A program made the position numbers and the translations under genes. Below the pieces are notes generated by a model. That model had not been told where the DNA came from and ran no database searches. It worked only from the letters and a program-made list of their open reading frames with translations. From positions 62,001-126,000 of the forward strand of contig CAVURM010000004.1 in assembly GCA_963743875.1 (NCBI GenBank): a stretch of 64,000 nucleotides of DNA. Reading direction: 5' to 3'. Source of the DNA: RHKX01 sp963743875 (GTDB lineage: Bacteria; Actinomycetota; Thermoleophilia; Solirubrobacterales; 70-9). Shown here in pieces: positions 53,206 to 60,611 of the stretch. Numbering within the stretch: the stretch's first letter is position 1; the number at the start of each line of letters is the position of its first letter.

Positions 53206-53619
53206 TCAGTCCTCAGGTCCAGGCCGCCGCCGGCCGCGCTTGCGCTCCGACTGCCGTCGCTTCGACTGCAGGCGCCGCTCCTTCGACGCCCGTCCAGGTC
53301 GGGTGGTCCGCCTCTGCTTCCGCGGGGCGACGGCGTCCGCCAGCCGGGAGCGGAGGCGCTCCAATGCGATCTCGCGGTTGCGAGCCTGGCCGCGCGAGTC
53401 CTGGGAGACGGCCGTTACGCGAGGCCCGAGGCGCCCGGCGATCCGGCTCTTCTGCGCTTCGCTGAGGGCGGCTGAAGCACGGACGTCGAAGGTCGCCTCG
53501 ATCCGCGATGCGGTCTTGTTGGCATGTTGTCCGCCGGGACCGCCGGAGCGGCTTGCGCGCATCTCGATCTCGCTGATCGGGATCCGGATCCCGTGCCCGA
53601 TGTCGATGTCGTCGCTCAT
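53206..53619 (-). CDS. arfB: ArfB (YaeJ)-type peptidyl-tRNA hydrolase, ribosome rescue
   Basis: 137 residues. The release-factor motif SGGPGGQHANKT holds the catalytic GGQ. The short RF-1-like domain is followed by a basic C-terminal tail (RKQRRTTRPGRASKERRLQSKRR, in part), which in ArfB enters the empty mRNA channel. It frees stalled ribosomes. Its ATG overlaps the stop of the upstream TauE gene by 4 nt, so the three minus-strand genes from 54370 form one operon. Confidence 0.9.
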   Translation of the reverse strand: MSDDIDIGHGIRIPISEIEMRASRSGGPGGQHANKTASRIEATFDVRASAALSEAQKSRIAGRLGPRVTAVSQDSRGQARNREIALERLRSRLADAVAPRKQRRTTRPGRASKERRLQSKRRQSERKRGRRRPGPED

Positions 53620-54011
53620 CGTGGCGGGCTCGAAGCCGGCGGGTCGGGGTCGGCGAGCGCTCGGTGGAGGAGGCGAGCGGCGACGAGCAGGCTGAGGGCA
53701 GCGAACCCGAGCTCGAGCGCCCGCTGGGGCAACGCGTTCGCGACCACGACGCCGACGATCACGCCCGGAACCGAGAGCAATCCGATCATCAGGCCGTCGC
53801 GGAGGTCGACGTTGCCGTGACGATGCTGCCTCCAGGTGCCGACGATGGCCATCGGGACGATCACCAGCAGGGAGGTGGCCTCCGCCTCCAGCTGGGTGGA
53901 GCCGAGGAAGACGGCGAGCGCCGGGACGAAGAGGATCCCTCCGCCGACGCCAAGAAGCCCGCCGACGGCACCGCCGGCGAGCGCCAGGAGCATTGCCGCG
54001 ACGATGTCCAT
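53616..54011 (-). CDS. TauE/SafE-family half protein, second of a pair
   Basis: 131 residues with about four membrane helices. The family motif GGLLGVGGGILFVPAL is near the N-terminus, followed by EATSLLVIVPMAIVGTWRQ. It is half the usual ~250 residues and corresponds to one of the two homologous halves of TauE/SafE anion exporters. The start overlaps the stop of the preceding half (TGATG), and the two probably form a heterodimer. Confidence 0.8.
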   Translation of the reverse strand: MDIVAAMLLALAGGAVGGLLGVGGGILFVPALAVFLGSTQLEAEATSLLVIVPMAIVGTWRQHRHGNVDLRDGLMIGLLSVPGVIVGVVVANALPQRALELGFAALSLLVAARLLHRALADPDPPASSPPR

Positions 54012-54370
54012 CAGGGCACGATCAGCTCGGCGGCGACGGCGATCAGGAGGACGGCGAAGAACAGCGAGACGGTGCGCTCGGGCAGCCGCTGCTGGAGCGC
54101 GACGCCGAGACCCACACCGAGGATCGCCGGCCCGACCAGAAGCAGGGCGTCGCCGAGCCGGACGTTGCCGTAGACGCCGTGGAGGGTCGTGGCGAGGGCG
54201 CCGATGACGACGATCGCGCAGAGCGAGGTCGCGGTTGCGCGTCGCTCGCCGAAGCCGACCATGAGCAGCAGGGGGACCATGACAAGGCCTCCGCCGACCC
54301 CGAACAGACCACTGAACGCTCCGGCGAGAATCCCGATCACGGCGAAGCGGATCGTCCGGTTCTCGGGCAC
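54011..54370 (-). CDS. TauE/SafE-family half protein, first of a pair
   Basis: 119 residues, about four membrane helices, with GLFGVGGGLVMVPLLLMV and ATATSLCAIVVIGALATTLHG. Together with the next gene it would equal one full TauE/SafE transporter. Substrates in the family are sulfite, sulfoacetate and similar anions. GTG 54370 has TAGTAT (54377-54382) 6 nt upstream. Confidence 0.8.
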   Translation of the reverse strand: MPENRTIRFAVIGILAGAFSGLFGVGGGLVMVPLLLMVGFGERRATATSLCAIVVIGALATTLHGVYGNVRLGDALLLVGPAILGVGLGVALQQRLPERTVSLFFAVLLIAVAAELIVP

Positions 54371-54375
54371 GGCGC

Positions 54376-54382
54376 GATACTA
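54376..54382. promoter_or_regulatory. overlapping back-to-back -10 hexamers for tauE (minus) and otsB (plus)
   Basis: Only 17 nt separate the two divergent GTG starts. The minus-strand TAGTAT (54377-54382) and plus-strand GATACT (54376-54381) almost coincide, each 6 nt from its own start codon. Confidence 0.4.
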
Positions 54383-54387
54383 GATGA

Positions 54388-55204
54388 GTGTTCCCGAGCT
54401 CCGGCGAAGCCAACGAGTTGGATCCCGTCCTCCAGCCCCTCCACAGCGACCCGGGTGCGGCGGCCGTTCTCTGCGACCTCGACGGCACCCTCGCCGAGAT
54501 CGTGGAGCGCCCCGAGCAGACGATGGTCACTGATCGCGTCAGGATCGCTCTGGCCCGGATCGCCGACCGCTATGCGATGACCGCGGTCGTGACGGGCCGT
54601 CGGGCGACCGTCGCGCGGGCGATCGTCGGGATCCAGAAACTGACCTACATCGGCAATCACGGCTTCGAGCTGCTGCTCCCGAATGCGCCCGTGGCCCGGG
54701 CGGCTCCGGAGCTCGGTGGCCTCGGCGGCGACGCCGGTGAGTTCGCGTCCGGGCTCGACCCGGCCGACCTCGAGGGCGCCGGGTTACGCATCGAGGACAA
54801 GGGCCCGATCGTCGCCCTGCATTGGCGGGGCTCGCGCGACGAGCGCCGGGCCGAGGGCCGGGCGGGGGAGATCGCGGCCGAGGCCGAGCGCGCCGGGCTC
54901 GTGATCCACCGCGGCCGCAAGGTGCTCGAGCTGCGGCCGGCCGGCGCGGGTGGACAAGGGCTCGGCGATCGAATCGCTTCTGCTCGGGACCAACGCGACC
55001 GCCGCCCTCTACGCCGGCGACGACCGCACCGACCTCGATGCCTTCCGCGCCCTCGACCGGATGCGCGCCTCCGGCCACCTGAAGACCGTGGTCCGAGTGG
55101 GCGTCCGCTCGCCCGAGGGGCCACCGGAGATAGTCGAGGAATCCGACCTCGCGGTGGACGGCCCGGGAGGGCTGCTCCCGCTGCTCGTGGGCCTCGCCGA
55201 CTGA
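54388..55204 (+). CDS. otsB: trehalose-6-phosphate phosphatase, one frameshift
   Basis: About 271 residues after repair. VLCDLDGTLAEIVERPEQT holds the HAD nucleophile, VVTGRRATVARAIVG follows, then GNHGFELL and GPIVALHWR, and in the new frame DKGSAIESLL and YAGDDRTDLDAF (motif IV). This is the OtsB pattern. The frame moves at about 54949, where GCGGGTGGAC for GCGGTGGAC has one extra G. The stop at 55202-55204 overlaps the next start. Trehalose is a common stress protectant. No otsA is in the window. Confidence 0.87.
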
Positions 55205-55725
55205 TGCAGTTCAAGGACCTGCTCAGGGGCACCGTTCTGCTCGTCGCGATCGAGGCCACCGGCCTTGCAGTCATCTCCGCTGTTGCCGTCAACTCGACCG
55301 GCGACGACACCCTGGCGGCGCTCACGCTCGGTTGGTGGCTGGTCGCGATCGCCGGCGGGATCTGGCTCGGTCGCCCGTCGCGAACGGCCGACGCCCTGCG
55401 CGGGCCACTCGCCGCGGCGAAGACCTCTGTACAGCTGCCCGCCGACAGTCCGGTCAGGATCGCCCTCGCCCGGCTCTGGCCGATCGCCCTCTTCGCGATC
55501 GTCGCCGGCGCCGCCGGACCCGTGCTTCCACAGATTCCCGCGATCGCGACCGGGTTCGCACTCGGCGTAGCGGCCGCCTGGCGAAATCGCGAGGCGGCGG
55601 TCAGCGCCGTCGAGGAGCGGGATGGGGTCCTCTTCTACGTCGAGCACGGCTCGGCGTTCGACCCGATCAAGCTGGTCCGAACGCCGGGGCTGCGCCGCGG
55701 GGCCGCGTCGACGCCGACCCTCTAG
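55204..55725 (+). CDS. membrane protein of unknown function
   Basis: 173 residues with about four membrane helices in two pairs (around 10-60 and 90-130), separated by a short polar loop (RPSRTADALRGPLAAAKTSVQ, in part). The tail GVLFYVEHGSAFDPIKLVRTPG resembles a small cytosolic extension. ATG 55204 overlaps the otsB stop, so it is translated with otsB. No family recognised. Confidence 0.65.
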   Translation: MQFKDLLRGTVLLVAIEATGLAVISAVAVNSTGDDTLAALTLGWWLVAIAGGIWLGRPSRTADALRGPLAAAKTSVQLPADSPVRIALARLWPIALFAIVAGAAGPVLPQIPAIATGFALGVAAAWRNREAAVSAVEERDGVLFYVEHGSAFDPIKLVRTPGLRRGAASTPTL

Positions 55726-55733
55726 ACGCTGAT

Positions 55734-57467
55734 CTAGGCGCGCCCTCGCAGCTTCTGCAGCTGCTTCCAGGTCCGCGTGTTGGCGACCTGAGCCTTCGTC
55801 AACCCGGCGCGGCGGGCGGTCGCGATCGAATACTCCATCAGGCCGAGCGTCGAGGTCCGGTGGGCGTCGGTGTTACAGACGATCAGGACACCGGCCTCGG
55901 CCGCCAGGCGAGCGTGGTGGTCGTTGAGGTCGCGGCGGTTCGGGTTTCCGTTGATCTCGATCATCGTTCCGGCCTCGGCCGCCGCGGCGACGACCGCCTC
56001 CATGTCGATGTCGTAGGGCTCTCGCCGCAACAGCAGCCGGCCGGTGGGGTGGCCGAGGCAGTCGACCATCGGGTTGCTCACGGCATGGACGACGCGCTCG
56101 GTCATCTCCTTACCGCTGATCCGAAACGAGGTGTGGACGCTGGCGACCACCCAGTCGAGCTGGTCGAGCAGTTCGACGTCGTAGTCCAGCGACCCGTTCG
56201 GCATGATGTTGACCTCGGAGCCGGCAAGTAATCGGAAGCGCTTACCCCCCTTGCCCGACTCGTTGTACTCGCGGATCTCCTCGATCCGCCTCAGCAGCTG
56301 ATCGGGCTGGACGTCGTCGCCGAAGCCGTGCGTCGCCGAGTGGTCGGTGACCGCGAGATAGGCGTACCCGCGTTCGCGCGCCGCCTCGGCCATCTCCTCG
56401 AGCGTGTTCTTGCCGTCCGAGAGCGTCGTGTGGCAGTGGAGGTCGCCCCGCAGATCGTCGATCGTGATGAGCTCGGGAAGCTCTCCGCCCTCGGCCGCGG
56501 CGATCTCGTCGCGCCCCTCCCGCAGCTCGGGCTCGATGTAGGCGAGCCCGAGCCGTTCGTAGACGCAGGTCTCGTCCTCGCATCTCGTCACCTCACCCGT
56601 CTCGGCATCGGCGATGCCGTGCTCGGAGACCGAGAGGCCCATCCTCACGGCGCGCTCGCGGAGCTTCACGTTGTGCTCCTTCGATCCGGTGAAGTGCTGG
56701 AGCAGGTTGCCGAACTCCTCCGGGGGCACGATCCGCAGGTCGAGGGCGATCCCGTTGTGCGTCCGCGCCCGCAGGCCGTTGGCGCTCGGGTTGCCCGATT
56801 CGGCGATCAGCGGGTGCTTCGACAGCTCGGTCGTCAGGGCCGTCGGGTCGGAGGCCGTGGCGACGATGTCGATGTCCTTGCAGGTGTCGGTCCAGCGGCG
56901 AGCCGATCCGGCGAGTACGACCTTCTCTGAGGCGACGCTGGCCGTCAAAGCGTCGACCAGCTCGGTCCCAACCTTGCGGATGTCATCGAGCAGGCGCCGC
57001 TCCTCCGGGCCGTCGGCGCCGAGGCGGTCAAGCTCGCCGAGGACGTTCTCCTCGAACTTCGGCCCCAGCCCCTTGAGCCCCCGAAGCTCACCGGCCTCGG
57101 CGGCGGCCTGGAGCCCCTCGAGGGTTGCGATCCCGGTTTCGTCGTAGATCCGCCGGACGGTCTTTGCGCCCACTCCCGGGATCCGGGTCAGCTCGACCAA
57201 TGATGCCGGGAACTTCTCCTTCAGCTTCCGCGCGGCGGGAATCTCCCCCTCATCGAGCAGCGCCACGATCTTTTCCTGGATCGTGTCGCCGATCCCGTCC
57301 ATCGCCGTCGCCTTGCCCTCCCGCGCCAGCTCGCCCACGGGCGCTGGGCTATCGGCGATCACCCGCGCCGCCTCCTTGTAGGCGAGGACGCGGAAGCGGT
57401 TCGCGCCGTCGAGCTCGTACAGGGTTCCGAGCTCCCGGAAGGCCGCGGCGATGTCGGCGTTTCGCAT
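55734..57467 (-). CDS. polX: bacterial family-X DNA polymerase with C-terminal PHP domain
   Basis: 577 residues. Helix-hairpin-helix segments at the start (AMDGIGDTIQEKI, RIPGVGAKTVRRIYDETG), the polymerase metal site KDIDIVA, then a PHP domain (DLHCHTTLSDG, VTDHSATHGFG, EINGNPNRRDL, NTDAH). This is the typical PolX plan; it fills short gaps in base excision repair, and the PHP part gives 3'-5' exonuclease activity. TATCTT (57474-57479, minus strand) lies 6 nt before the ATG, within repeat module a. Confidence 0.92.
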   Translation of the reverse strand: MRNADIAAAFRELGTLYELDGANRFRVLAYKEAARVIADSPAPVGELAREGKATAMDGIGDTIQEKIVALLDEGEIPAARKLKEKFPASLVELTRIPGVGAKTVRRIYDETGIATLEGLQAAAEAGELRGLKGLGPKFEENVLGELDRLGADGPEERRLLDDIRKVGTELVDALTASVASEKVVLAGSARRWTDTCKDIDIVATASDPTALTTELSKHPLIAESGNPSANGLRARTHNGIALDLRIVPPEEFGNLLQHFTGSKEHNVKLRERAVRMGLSVSEHGIADAETGEVTRCEDETCVYERLGLAYIEPELREGRDEIAAAEGGELPELITIDDLRGDLHCHTTLSDGKNTLEEMAEAARERGYAYLAVTDHSATHGFGDDVQPDQLLRRIEEIREYNESGKGGKRFRLLAGSEVNIMPNGSLDYDVELLDQLDWVVASVHTSFRISGKEMTERVVHAVSNPMVDCLGHPTGRLLLRREPYDIDMEAVVAAAAEAGTMIEINGNPNRRDLNDHHARLAAEAGVLIVCNTDAHRTSTLGLMEYSIATARRAGLTKAQVANTRTWKQLQKLRGRA

Positions 57468-57473
57468 CGCTCA

Positions 57474-57479
57474 AAGATA
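57474..57479 (-). promoter_or_regulatory. putative -10 hexamer of polX at the edge of a repeat module
   Basis: On the minus strand TATCTT ends 6 nt before the ATG at 57467. The hexamer overlaps the GATAACTCC end of module a. Confidence 0.35.
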
Positions 57480-57731
57480 ACTCCGAGCAGATGCTCCGCT
57501 TCGCGTCTGGTCCCGTCGGGCGGCCTGGCGTGAAGTTCGTTGGCGGATTTTCGTCGGATGTCAGTGGGAATCCACCACTGAACCCGAAACGTCGCTCGGC
57601 AGGCGGGTGAGCGGTGTGGTGGGAGTCAAGTCCTTCCCTCGTTGCCTGGGATAACTCCGAGCAGATGCTCCGCTTCGCGTCCGCCCTGCTCGGCCTGCGC
57701 GGTGTTGTCGCTCGGCAAGGGCATCAGGTTG
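57476..57731. repeat. mosaic repeat family 2, locus 5
   Basis: Module a occurs twice as an identical 32-mer beginning GATAACTCCGAGCAGATGCT (57476-57507 and 57650-57681). Module c is at 57530-57624 and module b at 57698-57731. Module c differs from the copy at 34648-34740 by two one-base gaps and two substitutions over about 95 nt. The element fills the gap between polX and the glycosyltransferase. A partial CCTCCGCTTCGCG copy follows at 57748. Confidence 0.8.
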
Positions 57732-57787
57732 TCATTGGGTGGGGGGCCTCCGCTTCGCGCGGTTGGTTATCTAGGGTCAGCTTCGCA

Positions 57788-58522
57788 ATGCCCAACCTCC
57801 TGCCGATCAGGGTCGTCCTGCCGACCTTCAACGAGGCCGAGAACCTCGAGTCGATGGTCGGCGCCGTACTCGAGGCGGCGCCGGGCGAGACCGGCATCCT
57901 CGTCGTCGACGACGCCTCCCCCGACGGCACCGGGGAGATTGCCGATCGCCTGGCTGCGGAGGACCCCAGGATCGACGTCCTCCACCGCGACGAAAAGCGG
58001 GGGCTCGGGCCGGCCTACGTCGCCGGTTTCGGACGGGCCCTCGCCGCCGGCGCCGAACGGATCGTGCAGATGGATGCCGACTTCTCCCACGATCCGGCCG
58101 ACGTACCGCGCCTGATCGCGGCGACGATGGACGGCGGCGGCGCCGACCTGGCGCTCGGATCGCGCTACGTCGAGGGAGGCGGCATCGGCGACTGGGGCAA
58201 ACGTCGCAAGGCGATCTCACGCTGGGGAAGCACTTACGCACGGACCTGGCTCGGGCTCGAGATCCAGGACCTGACCGGCGGGTTCAAGTGCTACCGCCGA
58301 GAGGTCTTGGAGGGGATCCGCCTCGAGACCGTGAGCGCCCTCGGATACGCCTTCCAGATCGAGACCACCTACCGTGCCGTCCAGGCAGGATTCCACGTCG
58401 TCGAGGTCCCGATCATCTTCAGCGACCGCCGGGTCGGGGAGTCCAAGATGAGCCGCGCCATCGTCGCGGAAGCCGCTTGGAGAGTGCCGATCATGCGATT
58501 GCGGGGCAGCCGCTGGACCTAG
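57788..58522 (+). CDS. polyprenol monophosphomannose synthase-like GT2 glycosyltransferase
   Basis: 244 residues. The GT-A core is VVLPTFNEAENLESMV, VVDDASPDGTGEI, the DxD-type QMDADFSHDP, and GSRYVEGGGIGDWGKRRKAISR. The end RRVGESKMSRAIVAEA matches dolichol/polyprenol-phosphate mannosyltransferases. It should make polyprenyl-phosphate-mannose for lipoglycans or protein mannosylation. It is a single-domain enzyme without the membrane acyltransferase domain seen in mycobacterial Ppm1. ATG 57788 is chosen since similarity begins there; TAGGGT is 10 nt upstream. Confidence 0.88.
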   Translation: MPNLLPIRVVLPTFNEAENLESMVGAVLEAAPGETGILVVDDASPDGTGEIADRLAAEDPRIDVLHRDEKRGLGPAYVAGFGRALAAGAERIVQMDADFSHDPADVPRLIAATMDGGGADLALGSRYVEGGGIGDWGKRRKAISRWGSTYARTWLGLEIQDLTGGFKCYRREVLEGIRLETVSALGYAFQIETTYRAVQAGFHVVEVPIIFSDRRVGESKMSRAIVAEAAWRVPIMRLRGSRWT

Positions 58523-58594
58523 TGCCCTTCCAATACTTCATTTTGTGTAGTAAGGTCTGTCCACACCCCACAGCCCCCCAAACGAGGAGTTCAA

Positions 58595-58918
58595 ATGGCG
58601 AACCTCCCCCAGGTAACCGACAACAACTTTCAGGCCGAAGTGCTCGATTCGACCGAACCGGTCCTCGTCGACTTCTGGGCCCCCTGGTGCGGCCCCTGCC
58701 GCGTCGTCCACCCGATCCTTGAGGAGATGTCGGGCGAGCGCGACGACGTCAAGATCGTCTCGATCAACATCGACGAGAACCAGGAGACGGCCGGCAAGTA
58801 CCAGGTCATGTCGATCCCGACGATGATCGTCTTCAAGGGCGGCCAGCCCGCCAAGACCATCGTCGGCGCGATGCCGAAGAAGCGTCTCGAAGCGGAGATC
58901 GAGCCAGCCCTGGCCTGA
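58595..58918 (+). CDS. trxA: thioredoxin
   Basis: 107 residues. The redox site is VDFWAPWCGPCRVVHPIL, and the cis-proline loop is SIPTMIVFKGGQP. Length and motifs are those of a housekeeping cytosolic thioredoxin. A GAGGAG site lies about 7 nt before the ATG. The leader is AT-rich, with TAAGGT (about 58550) as a possible -10, so this gene is leadered, unlike many neighbours. Confidence 0.95.
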   Translation: MANLPQVTDNNFQAEVLDSTEPVLVDFWAPWCGPCRVVHPILEEMSGERDDVKIVSINIDENQETAGKYQVMSIPTMIVFKGGQPAKTIVGAMPKKRLEAEIEPALA

Positions 58919-58920
58919 TC

Positions 58921-58946
58921 GCGTCAGGTCACTGCGTCAGGTCACT
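58921..58946. repeat. tandem 13-bp duplication
   Basis: GCGTCAGGTCACT is repeated exactly twice (58921-58933 and 58934-58946) in the gap after trxA, running into the stop region of the convergent gene. Confidence 0.7.
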
Positions 58947-59365
58947 ATCTGAGCGTCGACGAAGCCGGCGATCAGGACCGCGACCCCGCCGATCTCCCCG
59001 ACCATCAGCGCCCACATGAAGGCGTGGGTGCCGGGGACGGGGTCGCGGAACTGGTTGTCGGTGTCGCGGCGCATGCCGTGGATCGAGTAGACGGCGATCG
59101 CCCCGACGAAGAAGAAGACCGGCACGAACGCGGCGATCAGGTTGACGGCCGTGGAGAAGCCGCTGAGCTCGACGAACACCGCAAGCAGGAGCGTCGCGAA
59201 GCTGTAGAGCAGCGCCGCCCGGTGTGCGATGTCGACGTAGGGATGTGCGAGGGCGTCCTCCGACGCCGCCATCTGGCGGTACTTCCAGACGCCGAGCAGC
59301 AGCGCCCAGAGGAAGATCAGGCCGGCGGCGAGGATGGCCGCCTTGGTGTCGCTGCCGATCTCCAC
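58937..59365 (-). CDS. four-helix membrane protein of unknown function
   Basis: 142 residues with about four membrane helices (around 8-27, 50-68, 75-95, 115-137) and a polar loop RRDTDNQFRDPVPGT between helices 3 and 4. No family recognised. GTG 59365 is fixed by TAGGCT exactly 7 nt upstream. The stop lies in a tandem 13-bp duplication. Confidence 0.65.
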   Translation of the reverse strand: MEIGSDTKAAILAAGLIFLWALLLGVWKYRQMAASEDALAHPYVDIAHRAALLYSFATLLLAVFVELSGFSTAVNLIAAFVPVFFFVGAIAVYSIHGMRRDTDNQFRDPVPGTHAFMWALMVGEIGGVAVLIAGFVDAQIVT

Positions 59366-59372
59366 GTTCCGA

Positions 59373-59378
59373 AGCCTA
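59373..59378 (-). promoter_or_regulatory. putative -10 hexamer of the leaderless four-helix membrane protein gene
   Basis: On the minus strand TAGGCT is followed by exactly 7 nt and the GTG at 59365. Confidence 0.5.
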
Positions 59379-59413
59379 TGCGCAGGCCCGGCACCTGCCT
59401 TGCGACGCCGGGG

Positions 59414-60043
59414 TCAGCCCGTTCCGCCGGGTCGCCGCATCACGCGCTCGGGGAGCCGCCCGAGGCCGGCCTCGGCGGAGGGATGGGTCTCGAGGTCGAG
59501 GTAGCGGTCGATCGTCCGCTGCACACCCCGGCGATGCGCCAGCCCTGCGAGCGGCGGAAACAGCAGCCTCTGAACGGCATCCGGCGGCCGGCGGTAGCGG
59601 AGCTCCGCGCGATAGCGGGTGGCGACCAGCGCACCCGGCAGCGGCGAGGGAGTCCCTTCGGCGTTGGTGTGCCCGTCGGCGCAGAGGCCCCAGAACACGA
59701 GGATGGCTTCCTCGAAATTCAGCGCCGGCTCGACCCGGACGCGAATCCGCACCTCGGCGTCGCCGGCGTTCCACCAGCGGTGCCACGTCCCCGGTGTGAT
59801 GGTCAGCTCCTCGCCCGCTCCCACTGTGAGTTCCTCGCCGTCGCGGACGAAGGCGATCTGCCCGGAGGTGACCTCGAAGTGCTCGGCGCAGTGATCGTGG
59901 ACGTGCTCGCCTCCGGGGACGAAACCGCCCTCCTCGACCGCGAAGTCCGCGACCATCCGCGCACCACCGCTCTCCTCGGCGGACTCGACGATCATGGCCT
60001 TCTCGCCGGTCAGCGGGTTCCAGACGACATCGCCGTTCCGCAT
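59414..60043 (-). CDS. cupin-domain protein
   Basis: 209 residues. The cupin barrel has GGEHVHDHCAEHFEVTSGQIAFV (in part), with the two His and Glu metal ligands of motif 1, and ITPGTWHRWWNAGD as motif 2. The C-terminal ~90 residues are helical with no known domain. ATG 60043 has an AGGAGG site 7 nt upstream. It is divergent from the MarR gene and shares its operator-like repeats, so MarR probably controls it. Confidence 0.8.
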   Translation of the reverse strand: MRNGDVVWNPLTGEKAMIVESAEESGGARMVADFAVEEGGFVPGGEHVHDHCAEHFEVTSGQIAFVRDGEELTVGAGEELTITPGTWHRWWNAGDAEVRIRVRVEPALNFEEAILVFWGLCADGHTNAEGTPSPLPGALVATRYRAELRYRRPPDAVQRLLFPPLAGLAHRRGVQRTIDRYLDLETHPSAEAGLGRLPERVMRRPGGTG

Positions 60044-60058
60044 CGCTGCCTCCTATTG

Positions 60059-60092
60059 TTAGAGCACCTAACGAATTAGGTAGATCATCTAA
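60059..60092. promoter_or_regulatory. probable MarR operator: overlapping TTAG..CTAA inverted repeats
   Basis: Three nested inverted repeats lie in the 70-nt divergent gap: TTAGAGCACCTAA (60059-60071), CCTAACGAATTAGG (60067-60080, a perfect 5-bp arm pair) and TTAGGTAGATCATCTAA (60076-60092). The repeated TTAG/CTAA half-sites suggest two regulator dimers. They overlap the likely promoters of both the cupin and marR genes. Confidence 0.7.
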
Positions 60093-60113
60093 CGAAACTT
60101 GCGGAGTTGTCAA

Positions 60114-60602
60114 GTGCCGTCGCTTCCGAACCGATCCCGACCCCGCCGCCGCTGGCCGGGCACGAACCACCTCGGCCCCCTGCTCCGCGATCCCGCCCTC
60201 ACCCTCAACGAGCTCGTGAGCGAGGGTCTCGCGGCCCGGGGATTCGCTGACTTCCGGCCCGCTCACGGATCGATCGGACAGCTCATCTCCGACCGCGGCT
60301 CCCGCGTGACCGAGCTGGCGCAGCTGGCGCAAGTGAGCAAGCCGACGATCGTTTATCTGGTCAACGACCTCGAGCGCCTCGGCTACGTCGAGCGGGTCCC
60401 GGATCCTGAGGACGGCCGCGCCAAGCTCGTCTGCTTCACCGAGCGCGGGCTGCGTGCGCAGCAAGCGGGGCGGGAGATCGTCGCGCAGATCGAGCGGGAC
60501 TGGGCGGAGCTGCTCGGCACCCGGGACTTCGACGCGCTGAAGGAGCTGCTGGGGCGCCTGCACGAGGCGCTCTGGCCGGAGGCGGCTTGGCCCCCGGAGT
60601 GA
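60114..60602 (+). CDS. MarR-family transcriptional regulator
   Basis: 162 residues. Winged helix: SRVTELAQLAQVSKPTIVYLVNDLERLGYVERVPDPEDGRAKLVCFTERG, here in part, the standard recognition helix and wing with the conserved D-x-R. GTG 60114 is chosen because GGAG lies 7 nt upstream; TTG 60099 would add five residues. It probably represses itself and the divergent cupin gene, and releases on binding a small phenolic-type ligand, which is inferred from the family. Confidence 0.87.
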   Translation: MPSLPNRSRPRRRWPGTNHLGPLLRDPALTLNELVSEGLAARGFADFRPAHGSIGQLISDRGSRVTELAQLAQVSKPTIVYLVNDLERLGYVERVPDPEDGRAKLVCFTERGLRAQQAGREIVAQIERDWAELLGTRDFDALKELLGRLHEALWPEAAWPPE

Positions 60603-60611
60603 TCCCCGCGC

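Noticed and set aside
57476..57681. Two identical 32-mers as a minimal CRISPR array
   Set aside because: Only two copies, separated by 142 nt that contain another repeat module, and no cas genes nearby. They are better explained as modules of repeat family 2.
57614..57787. N-terminal extension of the mannosyltransferase into repeat DNA
   Set aside because: The frame is open through the repeat by chance. Family similarity begins at ATG 57788.
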